Source: Aspergillus flavus (Eukaryota; Ascomycota; Eurotiomycetes; Eurotiales; Aspergillaceae). Taken from it: 64,000 bases of DNA. A model generated the notes under the pieces. That model worked only from the letters and a program-made list of their open reading frames with translations, was not told where the DNA came from and made no database searches. The first letter of the stretch is position 1; each line of letters opens with the position of its first letter. This document shows positions 34,545-48,459 of the stretch, one piece after another. The stretch is taken from positions 4,216,001 to 4,280,000 of the forward strand of contig NC_092406.1 of NCBI RefSeq assembly GCF_009017415.1. Reading direction: 5' to 3'. The translations under genes and the position numbers were made by a program.

Positions 34545-37500
34545 ATGGCTTCACAGCAGTCTCAAGGGACGTCAAGTCCATCCGCATCATCTATCTTTCT
34601 TCCGCTAGGACGCCGGGGCTCTCGGACATCTTTATCAACCCATGCCGAACGGAAGGGCCTAAACGCTGCACTAGACCAGATTCATACGGCAGCTTACCAG
34701 TCCGATTCTCTTACCACATTTAACGACTTCACCAATCCGCCCGCTCCCACTTCCGCGACTGAAGAGAAAAGCTTCTCAGGCGAGCTACAAGGAGGCTTGA
34801 GTGGGTTATATAGCCGGTTTCGAACTTCGGTGGGCGGGGTCAGGGACATCGTAAGCGGCGTGGGAAGGTCACTAGACAGGTCCTCCACTGAGGACCATGG
34901 AATAAAAAGTCCTCCGTCGGAGCGCTCCGTCTCGAAATCTGCTCATGGCTCGACAGCTTCAATACCGGATTCTCAGCAGTACCACCCGGGCTCATCTCAG
35001 GGTTCAAGATTACACTCACCAACGTCCATCACTCACCAATCTACGCAAGATGGCTTCTCTTCCCTACTGGCTGGGAAAGGTTCCAGGCTTTCGTCGAAAA
35101 CTGCGAGTATATCCTCAAAGGCCTCTGTCTCGCCCTCACCCGCGATGAAATCTCCTGTTGTGCCGTTGCCCAAAAGTACGACTAGTTCGGTAGCTGTAGA
35201 CCCGACAGTTACTGAGCTTCATGTCAACGCTATCAAGGAACCTCATAACTCGAGCAACAACTCCGTAAATCCCACCTCTCACAGCTTTCAATCGATCGAT
35301 TCAGTTAGCACAGACAAAGAAGATGGCCCTCTCACTGCATCTATAAGCTCGTCAGGGTGGGGCCAACGAATATCACATTCCCCGGTCTTGCAGGCGAAGG
35401 CCCAGCACTTCCCGTTTGAAGGCTCGGGCACTTCAGATGTTAGCAGGTCATCTACAATGACCAGTCAGGTCCCCGATAGTTTTAAGAGGTCAGATAGCCA
35501 AGTCACTCATGATTTAGATACATCATTACCTGGCCCGGTGCGAAAAGCGAGGCATTCAGTCGAAGGAGTACATGTTGGGACAGAGAGAATCAGGTCGAAT
35601 TCGGGGGCTTCGTTCAATCCAGATAAATCTGTTGCTGCTCCAGTTTCTGCACCGAGTAATGTGTCTCAATTCTCCGGTAACACTGACAACTCGTTTTCTG
35701 ATAATCAACCTCCATCTACTGCTACGACACCTATACCATTGGTAGAAAGGGAGGTCCCGCCGAAAGAATCAAAAAAGGCACTTGTCAAGAATAAGCCCAA
35801 GGAAAGACTTCTTCTTCCCAGCTCGAGCCGCTTACCGGGATATGTGGCTTCTCAAGCCTCCCCAAGCGATACATCGATGGGCTCTGCTGCTATTACTCCG
35901 CTGGGCACAGCGGTTGACATCGGCCCTAGTCAGGATGGGCGTAGCTGGCGTTCTCATGCGACTGGTGATGGTGTTATGTCACAACTCCGGAGTAAACTGC
36001 TCAGTAAAGATTTCTGGATGAGAGATGAGAACGCAAAGGACTGCTTCCATTGCGGCGAGCCTTTCTCTACATTCCGACGCAAACACCACTGTCGGACCTG
36101 CGGCCAAATTTTCGACTCGAAATGCACACTTCTAATCCCTGGAGACAGATTCGGTCAACCGGGCACTATACGCGTCTGCAAGCCGTGTGAAGCTATGATT
36201 AACGGGCATGAAGATGATTCCTCGGAGTTCTCAGATAGCGAACAGAGCCCGGTTGTGGTCAATCCTCGAGTTTCCGATCTAGGCTTGGGAAGTTACCCAC
36301 GTCCCACGGCCGACGACGATGATACGTCTTCTATAGTCTCGCAATCGATAGACCAAGTCATGAAAACTCCAACGATGGCCATCCCGGCAACAAGACGTGC
36401 TGGTGAAGGCCATAATCGCCGGTCGGCTGTCCTAGAGATCAGCCCAGATCGGCCATTAGCAAGGCCAACATCCTCAAGATCGCTCAAGTCATCGCTCAGT
36501 GGGCGGACTCATTCAATGGGTCATAAGCGCCATCACTCTCGTCAGCAGTTCATTCGAAACTTCAAGCCTTATCATGACGACCGAGCCCCCTTCCAGAGGC
36601 GGCATGTAGAGGACACTGCTCTTGAATCACGACTACCTGCGTTCCACAAGGACAACATCATCGACCCGGATCTGGCACAGTACCTCTCTGATGATGCCTC
36701 GAGTGGCGACGAGCAGCCAAGCCTGCTATCAGCCGTATCAGAAGGGTCATTGTCTAAAAGCGGTGGTGACAATGAAAGAACAACGTTTGGAGGGTTTCTC
36801 GCTGCCATGAAAAAAGGCAGATCTGCATTTGGGGACAGGAGCCTTGCAAACTACAGCCATGTCGGTCGCGAATTAGATGAGGGTAGCATCAGCAGCTCGA
36901 GAGCAGTGAACCTTCCTCGTCCTCGCCGGCGTAATCTTAGCGTTGCGAGCAGTGTCCACCAACGCCCCTCACCCAGAGCATCCAAAGACAGTGTTTTCAA
37001 CCAGCAGGACTCTGCAACCGCTGCCCATGTATTCCCTACTGGGGTAACTTCTAGCGGGTTTAAGATGACACGAAGCTCGTCTATGAGAGGAGCCGGTGCT
37101 CCGCCGGTAGAGTTAAATAAGGCTAGCCTACAACATGTTCGCAAGCTCCTCCGGCAACTTCTGAAAGATGCTTCGATACCTCATGTCCAGAGCTGGGAAA
37201 CTGCTCTGCTTCCCATACTCCTAAAAGCAGCGGATGAGGTCGATCCGGACGTTCAAGGTGGTGACGATATGGATATTCGTCACTATGTAAAACTCAAAAA
37301 GATCTTGGGCGGTCGGCCTGGAGATACCTCCTATGTATCCGGCTTAGTTTTTACAAAAAACCTTGCGCTCAAAAGCATGTCTAGGTGCATTCCGCAGCCG
37401 AAGATACTGATAATTGCTTTTCCACTTGAATATGCCCGTCATCAGCAACATTTCATGAGCTTGGAGCCTGTCATTCGCCAGGAGCGTGAGTTCCTCGAGA

Positions 37501-40500
37501 ATTTAGTAAGCAGAATAGCTGCTCTTCGGCCTAACCTTCTGCTGGTTGAGAAGAATGTCTCTGGGCTAGCTCTAGAGCTACTGGACAGAGCCAAGATTGC
37601 AACGGCATACAATGTCAAGTCTTCTGTCCTTGAAGCTGTATCCCGATGCACCCAAACTAGGATAATCACTTCTATGGATAAACTTGTGACCACTCCTGTG
37701 ACTAGCGAATGTGGTAGTTTCGATGTCAAAACCTATGTTTACAACGGACGCAAAAAAACATACATGTACTTGTCCGGCTGCCGCAAAGAGCTCGGGTGTA
37801 CAATTGTTCTTCGTGGTGGTGATAGTGAAGTGCTCTCAAAGGTGAAACGGATAACTGAGTTCATGACCTATGTTGTTTACAACCTTAGGTTGGAAACTTG
37901 TTTGATGAGAGATGAGTTCGCTCAGATGCCGGCGTCATCCGACATTGAAGCCGGCAGGGAGGCAATTGACGCCGCACGCTCGAGCGTCTTAACTACAGCA
38001 AATAAATGTGGGGAGAAATCAGGTTCACCTCCATCAAGCCCGCAGCAGGATTCGAATGAAAAGAATGATGGATCTATCGCAGAGAAATCTACTGTTGCCA
38101 GCGAGGTCACAGAAGTGCCTGATGACGTTCCCATGCCGACTTATTATCAAGACTTTGTGCATGATAGTGAGGTAAAGATCCTCTCTGCCTCTCCGTTCGT
38201 CAAGTTTGAGCCCCCTTATCTGCTTAAACGCGCAAGAGAAATGGAACGGAGACTAGCCTACTTGAAACGTCTGCGGGACCAGAACCTTGACTTTGACCCA
38301 TCATTAGATGAAAAAACTAGGTCACAAAAGTTCGTTCTTGTAACTCCTGAAATGGTCCACGAATCACCTCAGGACGCTTCCCCGAAAGTAAAAGAGGTTT
38401 TGCATGCGGCTCATGACGCCGAATATGACAGAGCCCTGCATAACTATCAAACTCAGAAACGTCAATGGGAAGCCTATATTGCTGGAGCAGCGGGCGTTTT
38501 TGACCCATATTCACATCAGAATATAGTCGTTCTCTTCAGTCTTGTCTGCACTACGTCATCAATCCCCTGTTCAGGCCCGGATCTTCTTGCTTTGGAATAC
38601 TATAACGAGCATGGTGATGACGCGATGTTTGAACCCGATTGTGCGCTTGGCCAATATGTGGAGGATATATGCCTCAATGCCAACGCCATTTGCAACGTAA
38701 ATGGTTGTGAGAAGCGGATGTTTGAACATCACCGTCAGTACGTACACGGAGAAGCCCAAATAAGCGTGTTCATTCAACCGTATCCTTCGAAACTCCGCGG
38801 TCTTCAGGACACAATTCTGATGTGGAGTGCCTGTAAAATATGTGGGAATGAAACCCAGGTTTTCCCTATGTCTGAGAGTACGTGGAAGTATTCGTTTGGG
38901 AAATATTTGGAGCTCTCCTTTTGGAGCAAGAACCTTCATGCCCGGGCTGGCGTCTGTCCACACGATTTGCAGCGTGATCACCTCCGCTACTTCGGCTTCA
39001 AAGATGTTGCCTTACGCATCCACTACGACCCCATCAATCTACTTGAGATCATCGTTCCAAGGACACGGGTTACGTGGAAAGTGGACAACGATCTAAAGCT
39101 CAGGAATGACATTTATCTCAAGATTGAACAGCGTCTGAACAAGTTCATGCTCTCTGTCAAAGCGCGCTTGAAAGGCATTAATGTTGAAAGTGTCATTCCA
39201 AAGCTGGCAGAAGATTGCAAGCGAGAAGTTGAGGCCCTAACCAAAAAGGCTAACGAAGATCATGCCGCTCTGATCAAACAATTGCAAGACAAGTATATCA
39301 ACTCCCGTTATTGGGAGATCACACCTTTGAACGAAGTGGCACGTTTTGCTCAGGAGAAAGTTGTTGAATGGGATACCGCATTTGCGGAATTCGAAAAGAA
39401 CTTCTTTCCTTCCGAGAAGGATATTAGGAGGCTGGCAACATTGCAGTTGAAGAAAATATTCTTGGATAAGGATGCATCTGTTACTTCTCTTACTTCAACT
39501 GAAGAGGCCCTGGTTACCCCTACGGAACCTGAGAGTGAGAATACTGAAGAACCGGAAAAGCCACGTCCGATGCGTCGCATGACTTTGTCTCCGGAGAAGG
39601 CGCAAGATGTCCTAGTATCTGTTGTTGAAGAACACTCGGGCAAAGAGCAGAAAGCTGACGGCCAAGATAACGGCTCCGCGAAGGTTGAAGAAACTGATGC
39701 ACACAGCCCCACACCTGCACCAGAGGAAAGGCTATCATCTTCTCCTGCAGACGAAGCCATGGCGAAAAAAGAAGTGCAGCACCTGGACCTAGCGTTGCCT
39801 TCAACCCAACATGAACAGACACTCGTGGATATGAATGCGCAGAGCACGGTGGGTAAACCTGAATCAGAACCATTAGCAATCGATTCGAGTAAAGGCGCTC
39901 TGGAGGCCATTATTCCCGAGCAAGGAGACTCCCAGGCGCTAAGCCAGCGGGACTATGATACTGAAAAACCAATACACTCTCCCAATTCTTCTCCAAACCA
40001 ATACCGTTCAGCAATTCCACGGCCAGCCGAGGGTGCTACTAGGCGCAATGCAAAGGCAACTTCTCCACCCCTGTTCCGTGCTCAGTCACAGCCAGTGCAG
40101 TTCCAGAAGGAAACTGTGTATGACAACAGTCCCCTGAAAGGGTTCAGGATTAACACTGGGAGAATTGGCGGTCGCGACGGTGCTGTTAGCCCCCCTCCTT
40201 ATGAAGTGAGGTTCAAGGGCCCAGACAAAAAGCTATCAGAACGGTTCGGTCTTAATGCCTTCCGAAACGGAAGACTCACGCCCGGCCCATCTTTGATACC
40301 TCGTTCAATACCGACAAGAAAGGGTCACCCGCGTGTTTCTTCTCTGGCCAAGCACTTCGAGCAATTGAGCCGAGAGTTCGAAAAGGAGCGACAACGTGAA
40401 AGAGCCCAGAGAGCCGCCAAGCGTTCACAATCTCGTGCATTTCCGCTTGCAAGTTCAAAGCCGATTGTGGAGGTGTACAAAAATGTTAGGGAAGCAGTTG

Positions 40501-42159
40501 AGGAACGAGAGCCTTCGGGTGAAGGGGAGGACCTCCTCTCATCCGCATCGCGGACTTCCATAGACGACTCAAGCAAAGACGGCGAAGCACTCCCGGCAAG
40601 ACCGTTGCAAGAAGGACAAAGAAAAGATCTTACTTCGCAGGAGCCTCCAACCACGCCAGTGGAAGCTGACAGCCTCATTCAAAGTACGGATCCAATCTTT
40701 TCGGAAGGCGAAGCAGAGGAGGTACATAGCGATGAGGATCGCTCTTCAGTGAATGGGCTACAAGTCACAGATTCAAATGAAGAACTACCCAAGATGTCAC
40801 CGGAAGATGAACAGCTGGACCTGAAAGAGTTCCCAAAACACGAAAGAAGCACGCTTCTGAAACTGCTAACAAACTTCTGGTCGGAGCGTTCTGCCAGTGG
40901 ATGGACTCCCCTCGAATATCCATTAACCATGTCCGACCATGTTTTTGCAGATTGCGATATTATCGTACGCGAGGATGAACCGAGCTCGCTCATTGCCTTC
41001 GCTTTAGACTCTCACGATTATAAGGAAAAGCTAGCGAGCATCCAGAAACGCTATGAGGAGCTCGATGAGAAAGACACGGATCTGGGGGAAGGACCAGATG
41101 CGATGAATGAAGCACGGGTTGAGCATGCTCTTTTGAGATCTACGGGGACGCACCTCAAGTATCAGTTCCAGGAAGGTCAGGCAAAAATGCTTTGCAAGGT
41201 GTTTTACGCTGAACAGTTCGATGCTTTGAGGAAGAAGTGCGGAATTGCCGAGCGTATTGTAGAATCACTATCCCGATGTGCAAAATGGGATTCAAAGGGA
41301 GGGAAAACAAAATCCATTTTCTTGAAGACGCTGGACGATCGGTTCATTCTGAAATCGCTGTCGACTATCGAGACCCAGGCTTTCCTCAAGTTTGCTCCAG
41401 CGTATTTCCAGATCATGTCTGAAGCACTATTCCATGAGTTACCGTCTGCGATCGCCAAGATGTTCGGATTCTACCAAGTGATAATCAAGAATCCTGCCAC
41501 AGGCACCGAGTTTAACTGGTTTCTTTTATTAATGGAAAACCTGTTCTACGACCGCGTTCCGACGCGGATTTTCGACCTCAAGGGCTCGATGAGGAATCGC
41601 AAGGTACAGAGCACCGGGGAACGCAACGAGGTCCTGCTTGATGAGAACATGGTGGATTTCATCTACGAGACACCGCTCTTCACCCGAGAGCACTCTAAAA
41701 AGCTTCTGAGCCAAAGTGTTTGGAACGACACTCTCTTCCTGGGCCGTCAAAATGTCATGGATTATTCACTTATGATTGCTATTGACGAGAGCCGGTCGGA
41801 GTTGGTAGTCGGTGTTATCGACTGCATCCGTACCTATACGTGGGACAAGAAATTAGAATCATGGATCAAGGACCGTGGATTCGCCGGTGGTGGTAAGAAC
41901 CGGCCCACTGTGACCAGTCCCAAGGAATACAAGAGTCGGTTCAGGGAAGCAATGGCCCGATACGTTCTTCAAGCACCAAGGTTAGTCAGTCCTCGTAAGA
42001 TTTACATGGATTTAGTTCGCTGATGATACCTCCAGCTGTTGGAGTCAATTCCAACAGCCCCAGATGTATCGGTACACTCCGGTAGAGCAACCTCCAGGCC
42101 AGGCATACCATGCGTTGGATGGCGACACTGCCGAAGGAAATGAATCAGGTGGTTCCTAA
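34545..42159 (+). CDS. fab1: 1-phosphatidylinositol-3-phosphate 5-kinase Fab1/PIKfyve
   Basis: Exons 34545-41980 and 42036-42159 give 2519 residues. The second exon was found by splicing at GTTAGT (41981) and replaces a chance read-through to a stop at 42023. Domains in order: a Ser-rich disordered head; a FYVE zinc finger at about 490-560 with the R-K-H-H-C-R core for PI3P binding; a Cpn60/TCP-1-like domain at about 920-1170 (GRPGDTSYVSGLVF); the Cys/Trp-rich Fab1 region (about 1270-1720); a long charged disordered stretch; and the PIP-kinase domain at about 2150-2500 with FDLKGSMRNRK and the catalytic MDYSLMIAID. The enzyme makes PI(3,5)P2 on endosome and vacuole membranes, controlling vacuole size and acidification. 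Length and order match Aspergillus orthologues. Confidence 0.97.
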
Positions 42160-43613
42160 AGGACTATCTAGCTTGATCTCTATGATGACGATGAAAGTAT
42201 ATGATTTTTATGACACGATCCATTAATTCCTTATGAAGATAGCGACATAGCGAAGGCGTTCACGGCATCAGCATAGCGAACTGCGCATACTCCCCTTTTG
42301 GAGGTTCCTTTTTGAGCATTCCCCTATGATTATCAATCCCGAGATGTATTAATCTAATGTATTGACTGGGGCTGTATTATGAAAAACGGCGTTGTGCACT
42401 TGTGTTTCAGTGTCTTCATACCAATCCCATGTATCTATCTATCTATGCCAAGTCCACGTGAAAGCTGAAAACAGTCCCGGTTGAACCTCCAGTATTTTCC
42501 AAAGTTTTGAACGACGAAACCAAAGAAAAAGGCAAGAAAAGAGAACCCACCCAGATGGCAATGCCCAGACCATATTACGTACATGGCTAGTGATCGATGC
42601 TTATACTCGTTCCGTTTCACCGACCACCGTCCTCCCGAAAATCTCGGCAGAATTCGGGACACTTCGGGAATTTGATTTGCTCTGCACACCATTCCAATGC
42701 ATATGCTTCGGGGGAGTATATCTTTTCCCTTCCCTGTACCTTTCTTTTTTTTCCCCCCTTTCTTTCTTTCTTATCTGATCCTTCGCTTTCTGTACTCTAG
42801 GGTAGAGACAGTTTCGAGGGTTGTTTCTCAAATGTTATGAGACAGGATCAATGTCCTTTTTTAAAAGGTCCGCTACCATACATCCTTGGCAATGAGACAT
42901 GCAAGTCTTCTATGAGGCATTTGCATTTACTGCAGCCTCGGTAGAGGGTATTCCCCGCATTCATTTTTTTTTTTATTTTCTTTTTCGGTTCTTGTTAAGA
43001 GGGGAAGATCGCGCTCTTCCTTTCTACTTCTTCTTTCTCCCTATCCTTCGAGGAGAATGATTTGCTCCCTCAATCGCCTTGCTATGTACGGGGTATCTGG
43101 CTCTTGACCTACGGAACCAAAACCCATACCTGGAATGTGACTAACCTACAGTGACTCGAGACTTTTCTCCGTCTTAACCTAACGTGGATCCTGTTCCTCG
43201 AACTCAATTGACGAATCTGATTATTATGAATGTGAACATGAAGATCATTAATCTAGCTTTTGATCGCAAGAAACCACCAAAAAGCAGGCAGGCTAACTAA
43301 CGCCAACTCAAGATGAATACAGATTATGTCCTGAAGGTGATTCTCCTCGTGTGCGCTTCCAGACCGAATGGGACAGATAAGAGCACACGGCCATTCACCT
43401 GACACCACCGCCAAGCTACACCCTCCCGACTAATGAATCTCGCATGGAAGGATTCGGGGTACAGGGGATCACTTTGAAGTGGGCGGAGCTTTCCGCTCGT
43501 CGAACTTAGCCGAGACCCGTTTACGACTCTGAGGTCACACCCTCGTCGCTACTTACCTACCCAGTTGCTGTCGTTACCACGTCATGCACCAAGGGTGATA
43601 CTGCTGTCTGGAT
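42160..43613. other. Convergent 3-prime region between fab1 and pyruvate kinase
   Basis: This 1.45 kb lies between two gene ends. T-rich tracts occur near 42740-42770 and 42960-42990. Longest frames are under 90 codons with no recognisable domain. No RNA gene is seen. Confidence 0.5.
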
Positions 43614-45680
43614 TTACTCAATCAGACCAAGGTTCTCCTCAGCTGGGACCACACGGACGGTGTTGGTGTGGCCCTGGCCTCCGCGCCAACCCTGGACACA
43701 GACAATGTTGTCTCCCTTGTTGATGATACCGAGCTTGATACCGTGGGAGATAGCCCACTTGAGACGGCGGTCAACGTCCTCCTGCCAGATCTTGACGTTG
43801 AAGTCGGGCTTGTTCTCGGGGAAGAGGAAGGGCCAGACACCACGGTAGAGGTGAGAATACTAAGACAGACCGGTCAGCGCAATTCATGACGATAGATGAT
43901 ATACATAATAGGCAACTTACCCTCGAAGCTCTAGGGTTACGGGTGACCATCAGGATGGGGCACACAGGGCGGTACTTGGAAAGAAGGCGAGCAGTGTTAC
44001 CACTTCACCAGCCAATTAGCTAACACGTCCAATTCGACGGGAGCAAGCGATACGTACCTGGTGGTCAAGACAACAATGGCACCGGCGTTAAGCTCAAGAC
44101 TGGCGCTAACGGCAGCCATGGCGATGGACTCCACAGTATCAGTGGGGCGGGGAGCGAGGTTGCGCAACTCGTCAAAGACATTGAAGTGGGGAATGGCAAC
44201 CTCGGCGAGCAAACAGGTCTCGCTCATCATCTTAACAGCCTCACAAGGGTATGAGCCCTTAGCGGTCTCACCAGAAAGCATGACACAGTCGGCTCCGTCA
44301 AGAACAGCGTTAGCGACATCGGACACCTCGGCACGAGTGGGGCGAGGGTTGTATGTCATGGACTCGAGCATTTGAGTGGCACAGATGACAGGCTTGCCCT
44401 TGATGTTGCACTTGGCGATCATCATCTTCTGAGCGATGAAGACCTTGGGGGCGGGGATTTCGATACCAAGATCACCACGGGCGACCATAACACCGTCAGT
44501 CTCCTCGAGAATCTCGTCGAAGTTGTTGACACCCTGCTGGTTCTCAATCTTGGCGATGATCTGAATCTCCTTACCCTCTTCACCCAACACGTCACGAATG
44601 TGGCGGATGTCACTTCCCCGACGAATGAACGAGGCAAAGATCATGTCGACGCCGTTCTTGACACCGAACTTGAGATCACTGATATCCTTCTCGGAAAGGG
44701 CGGGAAGGTCAACATCGGTGCCGGGCAGGTTAACACCCTTGCGAGAGGAGATGTTGCCATTGTTAAGACACTTGACGCGCAGGGTCTTGTCGTCAACGAC
44801 CTCCAGAACCTGGAAGGAGAGGATACCATCGTCGACATAGATGAGCTTTCCGGGAGCGATCACATTGGTAATGTTCTTATAGTCCAGGTACCTAACAATT
44901 ACCTTGTTAGTCTGAACAAGCCGGGCTTCCTACCAAGCCATTCACGGATTGGTCTGGAGAATCGATATGAAGACTCACATGTTCTGGTCGTCGCTAGCAT
45001 TAGCGTACTTCTCATCAGTGGTGATGTTGAGCTCGTGACCCTCCTTGATGGGGATATCCTTATCATCGGTAGTGTTTCCAGTACGGATTTCAGGTCCTTT
45101 CTGCAATGCCTGTTAGTATTGTTTAACCCTGAAAAAGCTCCGGTCCAGACTTACGGTATCAAGAGCAATGGCGAGGGGACGTCCGGTCTGGACTCTGGCG
45201 GCCTCACGGGCGTTGTCGATAACGGACTGGTGGTACTGTGGTGAAAGTTAGCAAACAAGACCTACGACGAAAAGACAGAACCCCGCGGACAGTGCTCAGC
45301 TCACCTCATACGAACCGTGGGAGAAGTTCATACGAACAACATTGAGACCGGCTATTGAATCGTTGTCAGCTAAAGAAATTATGGGGATCATCGGACTTCG
45401 CCGTACATCTGCGGAGAGCGTTGATCTTCTCCACCGAGTTGGTCTTAGGGCCTGCAATCAGAAAAGAACGTTAGCACCATCCATACGAATTACTGGCACC
45501 TGGTATAGGGTGAGGGGAGGACAAGGAGCCCTGAGCGTTTTATGGTAAACACATACCAATGGTGCCAATGATGGAGGTGCGGCGGAAGTTCTTCGCGGGC
45601 ACCATCTCCGTGTTCAGCTTGGAGTGCCACTCCAGCTTCATACGGTTGCTCAAATGGTCGAGAGAACTGCTGGCGGCCAT
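43614..45680 (-). CDS. pkiA: Pyruvate kinase
   Basis: Eight exons on the minus strand, 45680-45557, 45451-45407, 45351-45305, 45235-45155, 45100-44979, 44891-44058, 44002-43921 and 43859-43614, give 526 residues, the length I recall for Aspergillus PkiA. Landmarks are [22 protein letters not shown], the active-site [18 protein letters not shown] with its catalytic Lys, [10 protein letters not shown] for Mg/K binding, [14 protein letters not shown], and the C-domain ending [13 protein letters not shown]. It transfers phosphate from phosphoenolpyruvate to ADP, the last step of glycolysis, in the cytosol, and is normally activated by fructose 1,6-bisphosphate. Exons 2 to 4 are very short, so the first four introns crowd the 5-prime end. 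A long complementary frame on the plus strand (44372-45244) is only a shadow. Confidence 0.98.
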
Positions 45681-45689
45681 TTTGAAAGC

Positions 45690-45830
45690 TTCTCTGTCTA
45701 CACTAGAAGGATGAAGAGGAGAAGATGGTTTGGGGGGGAGAGGAAGTTGTGATGTGGATGAATGGAAGAATTGGGGGGGGAAGAGGGGGGGGATGGGCGA
45801 TAAAAAAAGATCGGAGAGGTTGGCCAGAGA
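45690..45830 (-). promoter_or_regulatory. Pyrimidine-rich leader/promoter tract of pyruvate kinase
   Basis: Read on the minus strand, the 130 bases before the ATG at 45680 are strongly C/T-rich, with several C runs of seven to eight (for example the complements of 45733-45739, 45772-45779 and 45785-45790). Such CT blocks before the start are common in highly expressed glycolytic genes of filamentous fungi. No experimental boundary is implied. Confidence 0.5.
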
Positions 45831-47354
45831 AAGAGAGCCGGTGAGCGAGGGGCTGCTTTGGGTTTGGTTTGATTTGCGGGAGTGGGTGTGTGCCCGGGAG
45901 GGAAAATGTTGTTGGCCGCTTTCTCATTTGAGAGAGGTTGCCCACTACAGTATCTCCGGTCGGTTCCCCGCGGCTGCCACAACTCTTGGGATTTTTTCCT
46001 TATTTCTTTTTCTCCCTTTTTACAATGGATCGGCTGCCAGTAATTATTATTACCTTCACTAATTATTCATCCGATATCTATGTCAACTTTTGGTCACCCA
46101 CGCAAAACAAATGATGTCGGAGGTCCGAAAGAGGAAGGAAACCAAGAACCTCCATCTACTGCAGTGCCATCTGGCAATAGTTTCCCACACCCCACTTACA
46201 GGGCAGACCAAACTCACCCATTATTGCCTTAATCCACCTATGTACGGCGTCCCACCCTCTATCTATATGATGTGTACTATCACGGTGGCTCAATGCCACA
46301 TGATGAGTATACCCTGTAATATCTCAAACGATCCTCGACGTCAGGCCACTTTCCCCATAGAATACGAAATAATAACGTCGTGAAGTATACTCGACAAAAG
46401 TTATTGTTTCAAACAAACAAACAAGTACCTTATGACCCTCGGATTGTCTGACTCGGGAAGAGGAATCTCCTTTCAGGGACACCGGAGACACCGAGTACAT
46501 ACTGAGATCCATGCCAACCGGACTAGTACTACTAGTAGACTCCTCCGTGCCAAGGCTCATGGCATGCAGCGAGGAGTTGTCAAGTCCGAGATAGTGGGAC
46601 TAAGGCAGCCAAACGAGATAAGCATAAACAACATACTCCGTAGCATAATTATATATACTGCAGCATGACTAATCCCTTGTCCGCATAACTATCCTCTAGC
46701 TACTTGTGTGCAAGCGCAAGCTCCAGATACAGCCAGCCACACCCCCAGCCACATCCCCAGCCTCCTGGCTCCCATTTGACCTATCATCACTCGCCCACGT
46801 CATGTGAAAAGGCACGTGAGCCAGCTCACCTCCCCGAGGCTGTCCTCGCGGGGAGTATCTCTTCTTTCTTCCTACATATTATCAGTCAACCTTACCTTTT
46901 CAGCTCCTAATCTTGGAGTCACACAGATCGTACATACCACGAGCTTTACTTGGTCCTCTATACCCGGTGTGGACAAGTCCAGTTTCATCATCAAGTCTTG
47001 ATATGGTCACCATGGTACATTTCTTGCTCCCCGATAGCTCTCTGCTAGCATTTGACTAGCTACCGGAGTATTGACTGTTTTTTCCCTGGAAATACCTGCT
47101 GATCGACGACCGTCTTAGTTCGGCCGACTCACCCACTACGCTTTTGACGCTGTCCTCTGTAGGCTCTTCTCTGTTCATTGTTATCTATGGTCAACAGATA
47201 TTAATGGTCACCTAGTCTCCGCCTTTTTGGCAGGTGTGAAGCGTTCGACTGGTCTTACGTAAATACACCCTTCCTACGCATGTTTTGTCTGTTCCTGTAG
47301 CCTGTCGACATGAAACAGTGGTTATGGGTTACGACTTTTCCACCGATTGCTGGA
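45831..47354. other. Upstream region of pyruvate kinase
   Basis: This region extends from the probable pyruvate kinase promoter to the small frameshifted ORF. A TACTCCGTA 9-mer lies at 46634-46642, and CCAC/CAGC-rich short repeats occur at 46724-46765. Frames are under 110 codons and none is recognisable. Confidence 0.45.
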
Positions 47355-47556
47355 ATGTCGGCTAACTCTGTCACCCCGCGCCCCTTCGGGGGAACCGCGT
47401 GGGGATCTTCACAGCCCCAGTCTCGACTCCGACAAAATCACCGACAACAAAGACTTCAAGAAATGGATCGATAGCTACCTCGGCGTTGGCGAGTGGGTGA
47501 TGGATCAGTCCGTTGCCGTCCTGGGTTCCACCAGCTATTTCGAGCGCAGGCGGTGA
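47355..47556 (+). pseudogene. Small gene remnant, apparently frameshifted
   Basis: An ATG at 47355 opens a frame starting MSANSVTPRPFGGT that ends at a stop within the segment. The coding character then seems to pass to another frame at about 47393-47403, reading PRGDLHSPSLDSDKITDN and then KDFKKWIDSYLG, GEWVMDQSV and SYFERRR before a TGA ending at 47556. The second part has the balanced, charged composition of a real soluble protein and no ATG of its own. The simplest reading is a protein of about 70 residues broken by a one-base indel, or a sequencing error. An unseen upstream exon joined to the second frame is the alternative. Function unknown; I recognise no family with confidence. Confidence 0.35.
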
Positions 47557-48459
47557 ATTATATACCCCGGGTTATCCGGATAAATCGGAGCGACGCTTTG
47601 GGTGGGGATTGAATTGATACCGAGGCGCGCTCTGGGTTTTCCCTAAGTCAGCCTGGGAATCGAGTTCGCCAGAAGAATAAATAGGAGGACATACATTATT
47701 ACCCGCTTGGGACATCATGTCGAGAGAGTGCGTGTCTTGTAAAAAAATATCAAGAGAGCCGTCGTGACTGGTATTTTGGCGTCCTGCATAGCGGCTTGGA
47801 TTACGATTGATGATTACCTTGTCCTTTATCAGGTCCGGTATTGGGGACCGTGGCGTTAGGACTCTCACCTTGACTGTATATCTTGGTTTCAGTTTGGTAT
47901 TATATTCGCTTTACATGAGTTCCCATTCTGCTCTCCCGAGTATACTCGCTTGTACATAAGGTTGCCGGCCCTGGTACTTCAAGCTGCCTTGTCTCCACGC
48001 GCTGTCCGGGGAATGATATGCTTTTCCCCCTTACCTTGCAGTGTGTCCGCTTAGTCTACGGGCTCGGACAGCTTTCATACAGCTCGTGTGGGTCTAGCAG
48101 GCGATACTAAGTAACAAAATAGTGTCGCAGGGCGTGGGTTGGAACCGCCAGTATAGGGATCCTTGGATTCGTGGTTCCCATCACGGTTCTTCAATTTTAC
48201 CATCCCTGGTTGGTCTCCCGTGCACGGACCCCACGAGGTATAGTTCGGAAGCCGCCTTAATCAACCTGGAGGTTCACTCAAGTCATCAGAATTGGCCTAA
48301 TACGTGTCCACCAAGGGTGTTTTAACGCGCCAGCCATGGTTATGTCATCTAGACAGTGTGTACACAACCGCCATACATGTATTTGAATCATTATCTCTCA
48401 AGGAGGAGAGCAAATAATAGGCACGAATCGTTACATCGTAAGGATCATCACACATCCGC
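47557..48459. other. Intergenic region downstream of F-box gene
   Basis: It holds the 3-prime flank of the minus-strand F-box gene. A 98-codon minus-strand frame (47572-47868) has no recognisable domain. No repeats or RNA genes are seen. Confidence 0.45.

Noticed and set aside
41981..42023. Read-through C-terminus of Fab1 ending at 42023
   Set aside because: A GTTAGT donor and CCAG acceptor at 42035 join in frame to a better tail, and the read-through sequence is intronic.
44372..45244. 290-codon plus-strand frame antisense to pyruvate kinase
   Set aside because: It lies opposite exons and introns of a clear pyruvate kinase gene and shows no domain; it is a codon-bias shadow.
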